From NCBI GenBank assembly GCA_034521465.1, contig JAXHMN010000008.1:248001-312000 (forward strand): a DNA stretch of 64,000 nucleotides. The letters are read 5' to 3'. Positions within the stretch are counted from its first letter, which is position 1. Every line of letters starts with the position of its first letter. Made by a program: the position numbers and the translations under genes. Below, in pieces: positions 20,331-30,071 of this stretch. Under the pieces are notes generated by a model, which saw nothing but the letters and a program-made list of their open reading frames with translations, was not told the DNA's origin and ran no database searches. Source of the DNA: SURF-28 sp034521465 (lineage in GTDB: Bacteria; Bacteroidota; Ignavibacteria; Ignavibacteriales; Melioribacteraceae).

Positions 20331-20791
20331 CTATTTAGATTTTGCGAATACAACTAACTGTCCGAGGTGATAAGAGTTATGTGCAGCGACTAAAAATATC
20401 TCGCGTAAATAATTGTAATCTTCTGCCTCGGGCAGTTGATCAGTGAGATCAATCTGATCATTATTTACAAATGATTCAATTTCATATTGATCAGTAAAAA
20501 ACTGTTTAACGGATTTATCCCAATCTTCAATTGTAGCTTCGGATTTTTCCTCAGGCCAATATCCTTCCGGCCAATCGGGAGATTTGAATGTCTGGTCTTT
20601 TGTAAACTCCAAAATATCCCACTGAGCAATTCGCATGTGTTCCATTAATTCGTAAGCTGTATAGTCAATGCCAGGAATTTTCTTATTTATTTTATCTTCC
20701 GGAAAATTCTCAATTAAATCTTTATGTGGACGATGAGCAAATCCCCTCGCAGCAACTGTACTAATTGTTCTCTAAGAATCTCATCTTTCAT
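20331..20791 (-). CDS. DinB-family protein (one frame disruption)
   Basis: A four-helix-bundle protein of the DinB/DfsB-like superfamily, whose members often bind a metal through three histidines or act as thiol-dependent transferases. The main part has ELMEHMRIAQWDILEFT and FLVAAHNSYHLGQLVVFAK, placing histidines at both expected helices. The N-terminus MKDEILREQLVQLLRG starts at ATG 20791, and the frame shifts at the CCCC run near 20745 (GGFAHRPHKDLIE in the next frame). Total about 153 residues. It is an uncharacterised enzyme; the substrate cannot be deduced. Confidence 0.78.
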
Positions 20792-20841
20792 TTCTTCGTC
20801 CTTTCGTTACTTTGGATTAATTTGTATCAAGCTAAAGTAAA

Positions 20842-21366
20842 CTATTCATCAGCATATTGAATTAATGAATGAACATCATATTGCTCTAATTTATCTCTAC
20901 CTTTCAGAAAAGATAATTCAATTAAAAATGAAATCTGAACAATTTCACCACCCATTTTTTCAATCAATTTTGCTGATGCTTCCATCGTTCCACCGGTTGC
21001 AAGCAAGTCATCATGCAAGAGAACTTTATCGCCCGGTTCAATTGAATCTTTGTGAATTTCAATTGTGTCTTCGCCATACTCTAAAGTGTAAGTTTCGCTC
21101 AGAGTTTCAGCAGGAAGTTTTCCCGGTTTTCTTATTGGAACGAATCCGGCATCTAACTTTTCGGCTAAAGAACTGCCAAATATAAATCCGCGAGATTCAA
21201 TTCCCACAACTTTTGTAATGTTTTTGTTCTTTGCTAATTCATACAATTCATCGGATGCTGTTTTCAAACCTTTTGCGCTTTTCAATAGAGTTGTGATGTC
21301 TTTAAAAACGATTCCCTTTATAGGAAAATCTGGGATGTCACGAATAAATTTCTTTAAGTCTTCCAC
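20842..21366 (-). CDS. apt: Adenine phosphoribosyltransferase
   Basis: This enzyme salvages adenine with PRPP to AMP. I place the start at GTG 21366-21364 because AGAGG lies six bases upstream and the protein then begins (M)EDLKKFIRDIPDFPIKGI, the usual Apt start. The open frame upstream to 21435 lies within polX. Landmarks are FKDITTLLKSAKG, VVGIESRGFIFG, FVPIRKPGKLP and the PRPP loop VLLHDDLLATGGT. The length is about 174 residues, normal. It overlaps the polX end by codons on the same strand. The frame is intact. Confidence 0.93.
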   Translation of the reverse strand: MEDLKKFIRDIPDFPIKGIVFKDITTLLKSAKGLKTASDELYELAKNKNITKVVGIESRGFIFGSSLAEKLDAGFVPIRKPGKLPAETLSETYTLEYGEDTIEIHKDSIEPGDKVLLHDDLLATGGTMEASAKLIEKMGGEIVQISFLIELSFLKGRDKLEQYDVHSLIQYADE

Positions 21367-21374
21367 TTTAACCT

Positions 21375-23050
21375 CTAGCTTTTTCTTTTGACTTTTCTGT
21401 TTATGTATTTCTGAAACTCTTTTTCTGTAAAACAATTAATAATTTCTCCGGGTTGAACTCCACCTTTTCTGGCAATCATGATTCCATATTCAATATGCTG
21501 AATTCCTTCAACTGAATGTGCATCGGGATTGATTGAAATTTTACAACCTTTTTCTCGAGCATAATATAAATGCCGCCAGTCTAAATCTAATCGGTGTGGA
21601 TTTGCATTTATTTCAATTGCGACGTCATTTTGAACACATGCATCAATTATTTTTTGAATATCAATTTTATAACCGTCTCTTGCAAGCAGGAGTCTTCCGG
21701 TAGGATGAGCTAAAAGATCAGTGTATTCATTTTCTATTGCTTTTATCACTCGATTAGTCATATCATCTTCACTCATATTAAAATTTGAGTGAATTGATGC
21801 GACTATAAAATCAAATTCTTTTAAAACATCTTTGTCGTAATCGAGTGATCCATCCCGTAAAATATCGCTCTCAATTCCGTGGTACACTGTTATATCAGAC
21901 GTCTCATTGATCTTGTTTATTTCAGATCTTTGTTTTTCAATTCTATCTTCCTTCAACCCATTTGCATAGAATGCAGATTTGCTATGGTCGCACACAACAG
22001 CGTACTTAAAACCATGCTCCTTTATTCCCCGGAGCATTTCCTCGAGTGTGTTATTTCCATCAGAAAAAGTTGTATGAAAATGGAAGAATCCGTTAAAGTG
22101 CTCCAGAGTTAAGTTGGTTTGCTCCCGTAAGTCTTTTGGTGCATCGAAATATTCCTCTTCTCGCATCTCCGGAATCACAAAACTTAAATTATTCTTTTTG
22201 AAATAATCGTTCTCATCTGAGAAGTTATTTTTTTTGGGATCATGGATTTTTTGTATAAATTCGCTTGATCCGGTAGTCTGGAGCAAGGTTCGTGCGTAAT
22301 TTTCTTTATCGGTTAAATAGAGTTCAAATTCACCAAGATTTTCATGGTTAAAGCTATATTTGTTGTATGAAGTAAACTCTGTTAACGGTTTGTAATTAAA
22401 TATGTTATCTGCTTCTTTCAAAAACTTCTCTTTGCTATTAACTGAACAAATCAACTCAATTCCAGAAATAATCTCACGAACACGTCTCAGTTCACCGGTA
22501 ACTTCGGCTTTTTCTACATTTTTTATTGAAGAAAGTATCTCCAATATTTGCGTGCTCCGCTCAGTTGCTTTGCTCAGGAGCATATACCCGCTCGACTTTT
22601 TTATGCGGTCAATTTCAGCTAAAATCTTTTCTGTGCTTTTTGTGCTGAATCCTTTTAGTTCAGAAATCTTTTCAGCCCGTGCCGCAGACTCTAGCTTTTC
22701 AATCGAATCAATTTTTAACTCATCATAAAGCTGCTTTACTTTCTTTGCACCCAGCCCTCTGATTCTTAAAACATCGTGTATTCCTTCCGGAACTTTTTTT
22801 ACTAATTCTTCGTATTCTTTCGAGCTTCCGGTTTCGTAAAATTCAAAAATTACCTGCTGGAGTCCCTTCCCTATTCCTTTTATGTTCTTAATTGATTTGT
22901 CATTTATCATCTCCTCAATATCGGATTCCAGTCGTCTAATTGTATTAGCACCATTTTTAAAAGCATTCACTTTAAATCTATTCTGTCCGTCAAATTCCAT
23001 TAAATCTGCCATTTCTTCTAAAAGCAGTACTACTTCTTTTTTAGAGACAT
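21375..23050 (-). CDS. polX: DNA polymerase X family protein with PHP domain
   Basis: A bacterial PolX-type repair protein: helix-hairpin-helix region (KNIKGIGKGLQQ, LRIRGLGAKKVKQLYDEL), polymerase beta-like palm, then a C-terminal PHP nuclease domain. The PHP motifs are complete by eye: FHFHTTFSDG, VVCDHSK, SIHSN, LAHPTGR, INANPHRLD and NPDAHS. The start is probably ATG 23050 (MSLKKEVVLLLEEM) behind AGGAG. It becomes in frame if the A run near 23037 is one base longer. The palm reads GELRRVREIISGIELICSV, where family members normally have an acidic D-x-D. The first aspartate is replaced by glycine here, so polymerase activity is doubtful. Confidence 0.88.
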
Positions 23051-23643
23051 CAGAAAACTCCTAAATAAATTTCTAGTTGCAAGATTGTCATAAAAACACC
23101 GTAGAGTGTGCCAGCAATAATCTGCATCGGGGTATGAACCTTTAATCTAAATCTTGACCAACCAATTAAAATAATAAGCAATGCAAAGTAAGGAAATAAA
23201 ATGCTTTCTAAAAAATAGAATAATCCAACAACAGTTGCTCCTCCAATTGCGTGAGCACTTATTTTCCAGAATCTATTTATGATTAATAGCCCAATGGAAT
23301 TAATAGTTATAATCAACCAATAAAGTGCAGCAATATTAAATTCATCCACTAAGACTATAGCAACTATTGCCGCTGCACTCAACACAATACTTGTTGTAAA
23401 AGGAAGTAATCTTTGTTCTTTTTTTACGGCATCATTATCTGAAACAATTTTTTTCTTTCTATAAATAATAAAAAATCCGATTGGTAAAATTACACCGAAG
23501 ATTATAGCTGTGAGGATTATAGTAAGTCGTTCGTCTGTGTTGTGAAAATGTGTGAAGGCAAGATAGATATGCCCAATTAGAATAAAAGTCGGTGGAATAA
23601 ATAAATCCGAAATTATACGAGCAATTTTTTGCAGATTAATCAA
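23050..23643 (-). CDS. PAP2-like integral membrane protein
   Basis: A 197-residue protein with about six membrane segments. Two short motifs, KISAHAIGGATVVGLFYF and RFRLKVHTPMQIIAGTLYG, resemble the S-x-H and R-x(5)-H-x-x-x-x-x-x-G parts of PAP2 lipid phosphatases. The first K-x(6)-R-P motif is not obvious. It may be a lipid phosphate phosphatase or a degenerate PAP2 homologue. Its stop overlaps the polX start (TGATG) and its start overlaps the dusB end by four bases, so it lies in a tight operon. The frame is intact. Confidence 0.68.
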   Translation of the reverse strand: MINLQKIARIISDLFIPPTFILIGHIYLAFTHFHNTDERLTIILTAIIFGVILPIGFFIIYRKKKIVSDNDAVKKEQRLLPFTTSIVLSAAAIVAIVLVDEFNIAALYWLIITINSIGLLIINRFWKISAHAIGGATVVGLFYFLESILFPYFALLIILIGWSRFRLKVHTPMQIIAGTLYGVFMTILQLEIYLGVF

Positions 23644-24644
23644 GTTTCTATCACGGTTTCAAATTGATCTTCGTTTTTGGTTTGCTCAAGATAATTTAAG
23701 AGCAGTTCTTCAATTGGTTCATAAGATTCATACTGCATAATTTGCTGGCGTATTTTTGATACGTTCCTAAATCCTTTTAAGTAACCGGAATAAAATTTAC
23801 GGAAAGGAATTACCGCCCATCTCTCATTATTCGATCTTTCAATTTCGTAACGCAGGTGTCTGAGTGTTATTTCTATTTTCTCATCTAGATCCGGTTCTTT
23901 AGGTTGTTTACCAGTTTCAATTAAATCTTTAGTCTGTTTGAAAATCCATGGGTTACCGATAGCACCCCTCGCAATCATCACAGCATCCGCACCCGTTTGG
24001 TCGAAAGCACGCTTAGCATCTTCGGCAGTCATAACACCGCCATTCAAAGCAACCGGAATGTTAACTGTTTCTTTAATTCTTGCAATCCACTCCCAAGCTG
24101 GATCACCTTTGTGCCCTTGCTGACGAGTTCTACAATGAATTGTTAATGCTTCAGCACCCACATCTTCCAATCGCTTTGCAATTTCGAGAATCATGATGCT
24201 GTCATCATCCCAGCCAATTCTGGTTTTCACGGTCACCGGTTTATCAACGGCTTTTACAATTTCTTCAACCATTTTTTGCAGATACGGCGGGTCTTTGAGC
24301 AGCCCGGCTCCCGCTCCTCTTTTTGCTACTTTCTTCACCCAGCATCCGGCGTTGATATCTATTATATCGGGATTTTCAGCTTCGGCAATTTTTGCTGCTT
24401 CTATCATCGGATCTAAGTTACCGCCGTAAATTTGAATTCCAACTGGTCGCTCTTCTTCACTGATTTTCAACTTTTTGTGAGTCTTCTCATTTTTTCTAAT
24501 CAAGCCATCGGAGTTTACGAATTCAGTGTAAACTATGTCCGCACCAAATTCTTTGCATAATTTTCGGAAGCCGATATTTGTTACATCTTCCATCGGTGCG
24601 AGCAGTAAAGCATTCTTTATTTCTATGTCACGAATTTTCCACAT
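23640..24644 (-). CDS. dusB: tRNA-dihydrouridine synthase
   Basis: A flavin enzyme that reduces uridines in the tRNA D-loop. The 334-residue frame starts MWKIRDIEIKNALLLAPMED and has VNSDGLI, then PDIIDINAGCWVKKVAKRGA with the catalytic Cys about residue 101, TVKTRIGWDD, EALTIHCRTRQQGHKGDPAW and NGGVMTAEDAKRAFDQTGAD. These are the DUS motifs in order. GCW replaces the common GCP next to the cysteine. The start shares one base with the stop of the MFS gene (TAATG). The frame is intact. Confidence 0.92.
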   Translation of the reverse strand: MWKIRDIEIKNALLLAPMEDVTNIGFRKLCKEFGADIVYTEFVNSDGLIRKNEKTHKKLKISEEERPVGIQIYGGNLDPMIEAAKIAEAENPDIIDINAGCWVKKVAKRGAGAGLLKDPPYLQKMVEEIVKAVDKPVTVKTRIGWDDDSIMILEIAKRLEDVGAEALTIHCRTRQQGHKGDPAWEWIARIKETVNIPVALNGGVMTAEDAKRAFDQTGADAVMIARGAIGNPWIFKQTKDLIETGKQPKEPDLDEKIEITLRHLRYEIERSNNERWAVIPFRKFYSGYLKGFRNVSKIRQQIMQYESYEPIEELLLNYLEQTKNEDQFETVIET

Positions 24645-25836
24645 TAAACTTTCGCCGCCTGTTCTTCTAATTTTTTCGAATTTAATAATACTGCCGCAAT
24701 TAAAAAAGTGAGTAATGTAAAAGCAGCCCCGGTTAAAAACGGCGCTTCGTAACCCAAAAACTCATACGAAAAACCGCCCCAGAGCGGTCCGAGTACTCTC
24801 GCTAACGAAGCAATCGATTGATTTAATCCTAAAATGGCCCCTTGTTCCCTATCGGGAGAAAACTTTGAAATCATGCTTAAAATTGTAGGTTGAAGAATCC
24901 CTGTCCCTATCGATAGCACCGAACCAACCACGGCAACCCCCCAAAAGTTCTGCCCGTAAGGTATCATCCCTAATCCAATACTCATAAAAATAGTTCCGGA
25001 TAAAACCAAAGTTTTATCGTTAAACCTGGCAGCCAAATAGCGTATCGCACCACCTTGCATAACAGCGCCCATTAACCCGATCATTCCAAATAAATAACCT
25101 ATTTCTTCGTCGCTGAAATTGTAAACTTTATATCCGATAATGGAGAAAGTTCCGTAAATATTCGCCATTGAGAAAACAATAATAAAGAATAGTAAGATCA
25201 TAGTGCCAATAACAGGTCGCTTTATTGTACTTTTTGTGAACTTAAAATCGAACAACTTGATTTCAAATTTTTTCGATTCCGTTCTATCGGTATTCGATTC
25301 CGGCAGAGCTACTACAGCGAACAAAAATGCTAAAAGAGAAAATCCGGCAGCGCCAAAACCAGCCACGTCATAACCAAACTTTGAAAGAAAACCACCGATC
25401 ATCGGACCGAATACAAAACCGAGCCCAAATGCCGCACCGATTAATCCCATTCCTTTTGAACGATCTTCTTTGTTGTGACATCCGCGATGTATGCTTGTGC
25501 AACGCCAATATTACTGCCTCCAAAACCGGCAAGTAATCTTGATAAAAGTAAAAGTAAAAATGATGTGGAATAACTGAAAACTATATATGAGACTGCCGTC
25601 AATAGCAGAGAAACTAAGATAACCGGTCTTCTGCCAACTTTATCGGATATTTTACCAAGAATAGGGTTGAAGAGAAATTGTACCAATGAATAGATCGCAA
25701 TAACCATCCCAATTTCAAAATCGGTCATACCGAGTTCTTTAGTTGCAAAAGTCGGCAAAATGGGTATAAGAATTCCAAAACCCATCAGGTCAATAAAAAC
25801 AGTGGCAAATATTACGGATAATGAAGCTTTTCGCAT
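24644..25836 (-). CDS. MFS drug-efflux-type transporter (one frame disruption)
   Basis: A 12-span major facilitator of the TetA/multidrug type. The N-terminal part starts MRKASLSVIFATVFIDLMGF and has the loop 2-3 motif GKISDKVGRRPVI. The C-terminal part has LVFGMIGLMGAVMQGG-type helices and SKFSPDREQGAILGLNQS. The frame shifts near 25445: adding one A to an AA run joins ADVTTKK to DRSKGMGLIGAAFG, the expected TM5 start. About 397 residues. Substrate unknown; resemblance to tetracycline exporters is general and gives no evidence of resistance. Confidence 0.87.
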
Positions 25837-25916
25837 AAATACTTTCTGAAAAAAGAATCGTAAAAATAAAAAATATTATGTCCTTTTTCAGATTTAATAT
25901 TCTGTCGGAAGGATTG

Positions 25917-27117
25917 TCAACTTTTTGATCTTACTGAGTAGATCTTTTCCGGCGAGTGGAATTTTATTTTATCTGTTCGCTTAGACATGATTTCCAAAAT
26001 ATCACGATAACTTTGAATGAATGATTTTCTGTCGGCATCAGTAAAGTATGGATATTGCTGTTGATTAATCAATGAGTCAGAAGGTAAAATAATATATTGT
26101 GAATCATTTCCAATTTTGCCTTTGAAAACCCAAGTCGGTATTACATTAATTTCGCTCAGGTAAACCGTATCTCTTACCTTATCTTTTATTATGCTAAAAT
26201 TTAAAATCGGACCGCCATCAGAATAACGCCATCGCTGATTTGAAATAAAATTACCGAGTGAATAAGCAACAAATCCGGAATCTAATTTTGCATTTTTTGT
26301 TTAAAGAATTCAACCGGTTGCGGAACATGGGGATGACTGCCTAAAATTATATCGGCTCCGTATTCAATTGTTTTGCGAACAATATTTACTTGGAAATTAG
26401 ACGGTATCTAAACTGTACTCTTCTCCAAAATGATAATAGACGATAACCAGATCAACTCCTTTTTCCTTCGCCTTTTGAATATCAGTTGAAATTAAGGTTG
26501 TATCAATAAGATTAATTAAATAATCTTTTCCTTTTGGTAACAGGTATTCCATTCGTTCCGTATGAATAAGCAAAGACGGTAAAAGATATTCCATTTTTTG
26601 TACAATAACCAAGGAATCTCTTTCACTTTGTGACCTGAAGGTTCCGGTTTTGTTCAATCCAGCTTCTTCAATTTTATCAATTGTACGAATTAATCCTTTT
26701 TCCCATTTATCAAGAGAATGATTATTCGCCGTGATCAGTAAATCAAATCCGGTGTCTTTGAGAGCATTAACATATTCATCCAGGTGAGTTAAAAAGCGGG
26801 TAACCCGAGTATCCTTTTTCCTTTCCGGCTAAGGTTGTTTCCAAATTACCTATGGTAAAATCAGCATTGTTTAGATATGGCTTTATAAATTTGTAGTTAT
26901 CTGAAAAATTATAACCCGAATCGGTTTTAGCATATTTGTATTGAACCGAATGGCACATTAAATCCCCAACAACCGAAAACTCAATTACGGAAATCGAATC
27001 ACGAAAAGAGATTTTTTCATCAGAGACATCAGCATAAAGATTAAGATTTTGCGCACAATTAAAAAATGCAAGAACCCCCAACAAGCTGATGAGCAATATT
27101 TTGTATGATTTGTTCAT
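25917..27117 (-). CDS. CapA-family metallophosphatase-like protein (several frame disruptions)
   Basis: An exported or lipid-anchored protein: MNKSYKILLISLLGVLAFFNCAQ has a signal with a possible lipobox (L-A-F-F-N-C, imperfect). The CapA (polyglutamate synthesis) fold follows with SVVGDLMCHSVQ, FTIGNLETTLAG, ITANNHSLDKWEKGL, DLVIVYYHFGEEY and GADIILGSHPHVPQPVEFF. These match the metallophosphoesterase metal ligands. Frames change near 26800, 26395 and 26310 and the end is IKFHSPEKIYSVRSKS. About 395 residues. CapA homologues outside Bacillus have unclear substrates. A terminator precedes it at 27121-27160, so it has its own promoter. Confidence 0.8.
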
Positions 27118-27120
27118 AAT

Positions 27121-27160
27121 AAAAAAAGACCGTTCAAAAATATAACTTTTCGAACGGTCT
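27121..27160 (-). terminator. Intrinsic terminator after the Hc1-like gene
   Basis: On the minus strand 27160-27152 (AGACCGTTC) pairs perfectly with 27135-27127 (GAACGGTCT) over nine pairs with a 16-base loop, followed by a run of T from 27126 to 27121. It lies about 30 bases after the stop of the small histone-like gene and before CapA. Confidence 0.75.
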
Positions 27161-27189
27161 TCTAAAACTAATACAAGAAATTCAGCTAA

Positions 27190-27387
27190 CTACGGAGTTT
27201 TTTCTTCCTGACGTTGTTTTTTGATGTCCTGAATTTCATTGCGCATATCTTGAGCCATTTTCTTTAATTCGCTCAGACTTTTCCGTACTCTTGTTCCTGC
27301 AGCAGCTTGCCCCTTGTCGTAGAATTTTTCTACATCCTGCTCCATAGTACGAAGATGATCAAAAAGTTTTTGATAAGATTCACTCAT
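27190..27387 (-). CDS. Hc1-like small histone family protein
   Basis: A 65-residue, charged helical protein (about a third Lys, Arg, Glu or Asp). Its core AAAGTRVRKSLSELKKMAQD resembles the histone H1-like Hc1 proteins of Bacteroidota, where the pattern is A-A-G-T-R-x-R-K followed by L-x-K. Those proteins are thought to bind DNA non-specifically. Its ribosome-binding site GGAGG precedes the ATG. It is 30 bases after the Fe-S oxidoreductase on the same strand and is followed by a strong terminator. Confidence in the family is moderate because the match is short. Confidence 0.66.
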   Translation of the reverse strand: MSESYQKLFDHLRTMEQDVEKFYDKGQAAAGTRVRKSLSELKKMAQDMRNEIQDIKKQRQEEKTP

Positions 27388-27416
27388 ACAACCTCCTTAA
27401 TGAAATGGTAAGTTTG

Positions 27417-29415
27417 TTATTTAGAATTTTCCAGAACTATTTCTGCAATATCTTTTACTCCAACATCATCCTGTTTTTCGAATGACTTGACTCCGTCGGT
27501 CATCATTGTCATGCAAAACGGACACGCGGAAGCAATTGTATCTGCCCCAGTACCTAGTGCTTCTTCGGTTCTGTTGACGTTTATTCTTTGCCCTTCTGTT
27601 TCTTCCATGAACATTCTTCCGCCGCCAGCACCACAGCAGAATCCTTTGTCCTTAGAACGTTCCATTTCAACCAAGTCCACTCCTTTTACTTTTTTCAAAG
27701 GATTACGTGGTTGGTCATAAATGTTATTGTAACGGCCCAAGTAACATGAATCATGAAAAGTTACTTTTGATTTTACTTCATCATCTTTAAGTTCAATTTT
27801 ACCATTATTTACTAAATCCTCAATCATTTCGGTGTGGTGAACAACTTCATAATTTCCACCGAATTGTGGGAACTCATGTTTGAGTGAATTATAACAATGC
27901 GGACAACCGGTTACAATTTTCTTAACGCCATAGTTGTTGAGAGTTTCAATATTTTCTTGCATCATCATTTGCGCAAGATATTCATTACCAAGTCTGCGAG
28001 CAGTATCTCCGTTACATTTTTCTTCTGTACCGAGAATTCTAAAATTAACTCCCGCCTTCTGCATAATTTTTGCAAACGCTTGAGTTACTTTTTTATAACG
28101 ATCGTCATAAGAACCGGCACATCCAACCCAGAAGAGAATTTCATTATCCGAATCTTCAGCCATTGTTTTAATATCCAGGCCTTCTGCCCAATTTGCTCTA
28201 TCTTGATGATTGAAAGCCCACGGTGTAAAGTTTGTTTCAATATTTTTGAAAACAGTGTTAAGTTCTTGAGGAAAGTCAGCTTCCATCAACGCAAGATTTC
28301 TTCGCATATCAATTATTGAATCGAGGTGTTCAATTGTTACGGGACATTCGTAAACACATGCGTTACAAGTTGTGCAAGCCCAAAGTTCTTCGGGTGTAAT
28401 AAAATCGTGAACTAATTGTTTATCTGTAACCCCTTCAACTTTTTCACCGGCTAAAACATGAGGCGCTTTTTCTTCCAGTCTTTTTCTTATATCAACAATA
28501 ATTTTTCTTGGTGATAAAAGTTTTCCGGTACTTGCTGCGGGACAGGCATCTGTGCATCTTCCGCATTCTGTGCATGCATAGCCGTCAAGAAGTTGTTTCC
28601 AAGTTAAATGCTCAACATCTGCAGCTCCGAATTGTTCAGCTTCTTCATCCTCTAAATCTAATGGTTTTACCTCGTACTGCTTATCACCAAGCTTTTTGAA
28701 ATAAACATTTGGAATCGAACTCATTACATGCAGATGTTTTGAGTAAGGTAAGTAATTCATGAAAGCAAATATCACAAGAATGTGAATCCACCAAAAAACT
28801 TCAAAAGAAACAACTGAAGCGGTGCTTCCGCTTTCATAAAACAATGATGCTAAAACAGAAGAAATTGGATAGACTTCATATTCAGCCAAAACAAATCCAT
28901 TCTTTGCAATATGAGCGGCGCTTTGTCCGAACATCGATAACACAACAAATAAAATCATTATTAGAATTAAAGTTGCATCTATTTTCCCTTCCTTGCCTAC
29001 ATCCAAGCGTTCAATGTTCTGAAAATATCTTCTATACAATGCATATAAAACTGCTCCGACTACAAGAATACCAAAAATATCTTTGATTAAAGTGATAACT
29101 ACAAGCAAAGGTCCGAGCAAATTCCAAATTAAATGGTGCATAGAATCCTTGGATTACCGCTTCAAGAACTGCGACAAGAAAAAGTACAAAGCCCCAAAAA
29201 ATTAGGAAGTGAACAGAACCGGCAACAGGATCACGTAAAAGTTTACTTTGACCGAATGCAATCTTTAAAACATTTTTTATTCTTTGAGAAAAGTTGTCGA
29301 ACCGATTTGTTGTTTGACCGATCTTCAAATAACTGATCAGTCGTTTTACATTGTATCCGAGAAAGGAAAAAGCTGCAATAAAAACTATTGTGTAAATGAT
29401 GTTTTTTAATTCCAT
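27417..29415 (-). CDS. Membrane-bound HdrD/GlpC-like Fe-S oxidoreductase (one frame disruption)
   Basis: An N-terminal membrane part of five or six spans, resembling the NarI/DsrM cytochrome-type domain, is followed by a double 4Fe-4S domain and two CCG domains. The motifs are CTECGRCTDACPA, CTTCNACVYECPV, then VGCAGSYDDR, TGCPHCYNSLKHEFP, FHDSCYLGRYNNIYDQPR and GFCCGAGGGRMFMEE. The reading shifts near 29135, between LEAVIQGFYAPFNLEFA and HHLIWNLLGPLLV. About 665 residues. Proteins of this layout are thought to pass electrons between ETF or acyl-CoA dehydrogenases and the quinone pool, which would suit the two acyl-CoA dehydrogenases in the window. The electron donor is inferred, not shown. 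Confidence 0.85.
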
Positions 29416-29451
29416 TTCAACCGCTTTTTTATAAAAAAGAATGAATTGGAT

Positions 29452-29472
29452 GCGGGAAGCAAAACTTCCCGC
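29452..29472 (-). terminator. Hairpin between bioY and the Fe-S oxidoreductase gene
   Basis: GCGGGAAG at 29452-29459 pairs perfectly with CTTCCCGC at 29465-29472 around a five-base loop. It lies nine bases after the bioY stop on the minus strand. The minus-strand tail is ATCCAATTC, poor in T, so it may be a weak terminator or an RNA-stabilising hairpin. Confidence 0.45.
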
Positions 29473-29480
29473 TTAAAACC

Positions 29481-30058
29481 TTATGCCGGCAGCTTAGGAT
29501 ATTTTTTCGAAACTGCATAATAGATGCTGACTGCAGCGCTTATTTTTATCACATCCCATCCGGTGAAAATAACAGCACCGGCAAAAAGTGCTTCTTTAAA
29601 ATTCCGTCAAAGAAGAGGGACAGATAAGCCGCTCCCGAAAGTAAAATTAGCAATGTTCCTAATACCATAGAAACAGCAACCATAAATAATGATTTATTTT
29701 GTTCTAACAATTTACCGACCAAATAAGCAGCAACCGGAAACGCTACTAAATATACCCCGGTTGGTCCAAATAATACTGCAATTCCGAGATTAAAGTTTGC
29801 AAAAACCGGTAACCCGATTGAACCTGCTGCTAAATATATCACTTGACTTAATGCACCGTTTCTTGCTCCTAAAAATGCACCGGATAATAATACTAACATA
29901 GTTTGTAACGTAAATGGAACCGGCTTAACCGGCACGCTGACTTGAGCTGCAAAAACTGTGAGTATAGAAAAACTCAAAATCCAAAATAGCGGTGTTGAAA
30001 TTATATTGCTTAGTTTAAGAATCCATTTGTTGTTTTTAACATTCTCTTTTACTGGCAT
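29481..30058 (-). CDS. bioY: Biotin transporter BioY (one frame disruption)
   Basis: The substrate-binding membrane subunit of a biotin ECF transporter, acting alone or with a shared energising module. Landmarks are QVSVPVKPVPFTLQTMLVLL, SGAFLGARNGALSQVIYLAA, GSIGLPVFANF and PTGVYLVAFPVAAYLVGKL. The frame ends early near 29605, and the next frame continues KEALFAGAVIFTGWDVIKIS and AVSIYYAVSKKYPKLPA to a stop at 29481. Joined length about 190 residues, normal. Biotin supply fits the biotin-dependent carboxylase subunit at 16778-18436. Confidence 0.9.
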
Positions 30059-30071
30059 TTGTACCTCTGAA

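Noticed and set aside
22402..22728. A 108-codon open frame on the plus strand
   Set aside because: It lies wholly antisense to polX, and its translation (Ser/Phe/Ile-rich) has no recognisable features; it is a codon-usage shadow.
24644..25836. Calling the MFS gene a tetracycline-resistance determinant
   Set aside because: Only general MFS features are seen; TetA-like resemblance is shared by many non-resistance exporters.
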